Shown piece by piece: positions 62,393 through 64,000 of a stretch of DNA of 64,000 bases. The notes under the pieces were generated by a model. That model was not told the origin of the DNA and searched no databases. It worked only from the letters and a program-made list of their open reading frames with translations. The stretch covers positions 1,798,001 to 1,862,000 of the forward strand of contig JAYQTM010000001.1 in the NCBI GenBank assembly GCA_038147395.1. Direction: 5' to 3'. The position numbers were made by a program, and so were the translations under genes. Source of the DNA: Eutrophovita brisbanensis (GTDB lineage: Bacteria > Pseudomonadota > Gammaproteobacteria > Burkholderiales > Eutrophovitaceae). The first letter of the stretch is position 1; every line of letters starts with the position of its first letter.

Positions 62393-62929
62393 TTGGTTAT
62401 CTTATTCAATAAGCCCTTTGGCGTACTGTCTCAATTCACAGATGACTCGGGGCGTCAGACCCTTGCCGATTTCGTACCGCTAAAGGAAGTTTATCCAGCC
62501 GGTCGACTCGACTACGACAGTGAGGGCTTGCTTCTACTCACGGATGACGGAAAGCTTCAGCACAAGTTATCGAGCCCGAAATTCAACAAAGAAAAGGTCT
62601 ATTGGGCTCAGGTGGAAGGGGTCCCGAACGAGACAGCCTTAAAAGAGCTCATGAGCGGCGTTGTCATTCAGGGGAAAAAGACCAAACGAGCATTCGCCCG
62701 AGTGATCCCCGAGCCAAATATTTGGGACCGTCATCCACCGATCCGGTATAGAAAATCGATACCCACATCCTGGTTAGAGATCACGATCACAGAGGGGCGC
62801 AATCGCCAAGTCAGAAAAATGACTGCAGCCGTTGGATTCCCGACATTACGTTTAATTCGAGTGTCAATCGGAGCGTACTCAATCGGGACACTTGGACCTG
62901 GGGAATGGATCATCGCGGATAAACGGTGA
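62393..62929 (+). CDS. rluE: 23S rRNA pseudouridine(2457) synthase RluE
   Basis: 178 residues of the RsuA/RluE family. LFNKPFGVLSQF, the catalytic AGRLDYDSEGLLLLT (Asp) and ITEGRNRQVRKM are all present; the short form without an S4 domain fits RluE. The start is TTG 62393. Confidence 0.93.
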   Translation: MVILFNKPFGVLSQFTDDSGRQTLADFVPLKEVYPAGRLDYDSEGLLLLTDDGKLQHKLSSPKFNKEKVYWAQVEGVPNETALKELMSGVVIQGKKTKRAFARVIPEPNIWDRHPPIRYRKSIPTSWLEITITEGRNRQVRKMTAAVGFPTLRLIRVSIGAYSIGTLGPGEWIIADKR

Positions 62930-62981
62930 TCGCACAACAGATGATGGTTTACACTACCAACAAATCAAACACCGCAAAGTC

Positions 62982-64000
62982 ATGTTAACGGATCCCAAAG
63001 ACATTTTTCAGTACAAAAAATATTGGGCTGCTCGATTCGGAACCGCACCGTTTCTGCCGATGTCTCGCGATGAGATGGACGAATTGGGCTGGGATCAGTG
63101 CGATGTCATCTTGGTCACTGGTGATGCCTATGTTGATCATCCCAGTTTTGGCATGGCCATCATTGGTCGCCTGCTCGAGAGTCAAGGCTTCAGAGTCGGG
63201 ATCATTGCTCAACCCGATTGGTCCAGTCCGGACGCCTTTCAAGCACTAGGCGAACCCAACCTTTACTTTGGAGTCACCGCAGGGAACATGGACTCCATGG
63301 TAAATCGGTACACATCTGATAAAAAAATTCGTACAGACGATGCGTACACTCCCAACGCCGAGCCAGGGAAAAGACCAGACCGAAGTGTCATTGTCTACAG
63401 CCAGAGGATCAGAGAAGGATGTAAGACAAAACCCATCGTATTGGGAGGCATCGAATCTAGTCTCAGGCGGATAGCTCACTTCGATTATTGGTCAGAAAAA
63501 GTTCGCCGATCCATCTTGCTCGACGCAAAAGCTGACATTCTGTTGTATGGAAATGCAGAGCGCGCCCTTGTCGAACTCACACACCGTATCGCTTCTGGTG
63601 AAGCCATTGAAGACATTCGTGATATCCGGGGAACCGTGTTCGTCTCAAAAAACATCGATCCTAAGTGGACAGAGCAAGACTCTACCGAAATCGACCGACC
63701 GGGCGCAATAGCACCACCTGTTGACCCATACCAAATGACAAATAATGGGGATAGCAAGCCCGAGGCAAGCTTATCGTCAGCATCACCCCAAGTGCTCTCA
63801 AAAAAATCAGCACGACAAAACACCGTTGTGAGACTGCCATCCTTTGAGACGGTAGCCAATGACCAGGTGATGTATGCGCACACCTCGCGCGTCCTGCACC
63901 TTGAATCGAATCCAGGTAACGCGCGCGCGTTGATCCAAAAACACGGAACTAGAGACGTATGGCTTAATCCGCCTCCAGTGCCCCTGAGCACAGGTGAAAT
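62982..64000 (+). CDS. YgiQ family radical SAM protein, N-terminal part
   Basis: From ATG 62982 the frame is open to the window edge (about 340 residues). YWAARFGTAPFLPMSRDEM, LVTGDAYVDHPSFG, SQRIREGCKTKPIVLGGIESSLRR and the LLYGNAERALVEL block match the YgiQ family N-terminal cobalamin-like domain. The radical-SAM CxxxCxxC motif lies further on, beyond the window. Function of YgiQ is not known. Confidence 0.93.
   Translation, partial: MLTDPKDIFQYKKYWAARFGTAPFLPMSRDEMDELGWDQCDVILVTGDAYVDHPSFGMAIIGRLLESQGFRVGIIAQPDWSSPDAFQALGEPNLYFGVTAGNMDSMVNRYTSDKKIRTDDAYTPNAEPGKRPDRSVIVYSQRIREGCKTKPIVLGGIESSLRRIAHFDYWSEKVRRSILLDAKADILLYGNAERALVELTHRIASGEAIEDIRDIRGTVFVSKNIDPKWTEQDSTEIDRPGAIAPPVDPYQMTNNGDSKPEASLSSASPQVLSKKSARQNTVVRLPSFETVANDQVMYAHTSRVLHLESNPGNARALIQKHGTRDVWLNPPPVPLSTGE

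Noticed and set aside
1..64000. tRNA or rRNA genes, phage or insertion sequences
   Set aside because: I found no cloverleaf-like block in the gaps, no transposase or integrase frames, and no attachment-site repeats.

Overview
The window looks like a chromosomal segment of a free-living betaproteobacterium of moderate GC content. Several families present are typical of that class: a PhaM-like polyhydroxyalkanoate (PHA) granule protein, a CNP1-like protein, a PP0621-type protein directly upstream of ampD, a DUF3025 protein, and a lysine/alanine/proline-repeat histone H1-like protein ending in an AWPFP-type tail. No phage, insertion sequence, CRISPR array, rRNA or tRNA gene was found. Coding density is high and most of the window is ordinary core metabolism.

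Layout. 1-3,100: the start of a possible AddB-like nuclease gene (cut by the window edge), fdxA, trxA, rho and rpmE. 3,150-6,080: a GT39-like membrane protein and the heat-shock pair hslO/hslR. 6,200-8,250: a PHA block with acetoacetyl-CoA thiolase and a phasin; the phasin has a strong promoter with a palindromic operator candidate at its start site. 8,330-20,540: housekeeping genes (pgi, orn, M48 protease, phhB, rsgA, CobD/AmpE-like, enoyl-CoA hydratase, HtrA protease, ybaK, CoA-type Nudix, maeB, GNAT, phaM-like). 20,570-29,160: sugar-acid catabolism, with a frameshifted UxaA-family dehydratase, an SDR and an FAH-family hydrolase, then dusA, then a GST/cyclophilin-like/otnK/otnC/beta-propeller operon on the minus strand. 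30,390-31,280: the histone H1-like gene, made of 33-nt repeats and broken by five homopolymer indels. 31,760-36,140: nrdA-nrdB under two NrdR boxes spaced 31 bp. 36,280-45,600: ampD, ispB, rplU-rpmA-obgE-proB, CNP1-like, cfa, and a rubrerythrin/Fe-S reductase/DUF3501 operon. 45,730-53,660: oxidoreductases and aldolases for short hydroxy- and keto-acids (L-2-hydroxyglutarate oxidase-like, mhpE/mhpF-like, SDR, Zn-ADH, Ldh-type, RraA). 53,790-62,280: an RND transporter, a LolA-like protein and an outer-membrane DUF1302-like barrel, followed by a PQQ alcohol dehydrogenase with the Asp-x-Asp lanthanide signature, a c-type cytochrome and two small exported proteins. 62,390-64,000: rluE and the start of a YgiQ radical-SAM gene.

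How the parts may work together. The window suggests a heterotroph that oxidises alcohols in the periplasm (PQQ enzyme to cytochrome c), degrades sugar acids and hydroxy acids to pyruvate, acetyl-CoA or lactate-level intermediates, and stores carbon as PHA. The most unusual signals are: (i) a perfect terminator-like hairpin inside the signal-peptide codons of the DUF1302-like gene, at a stop/start overlap; (ii) the lanthanide-type PQQ enzyme with its neighbours; (iii) clustered homopolymer indels in the H1-like gene plus one in the dehydratase gene, which may be either real slippage or assembly error; and (iv) well-formed operators at the phasin, nrd and dehydratase promoters.
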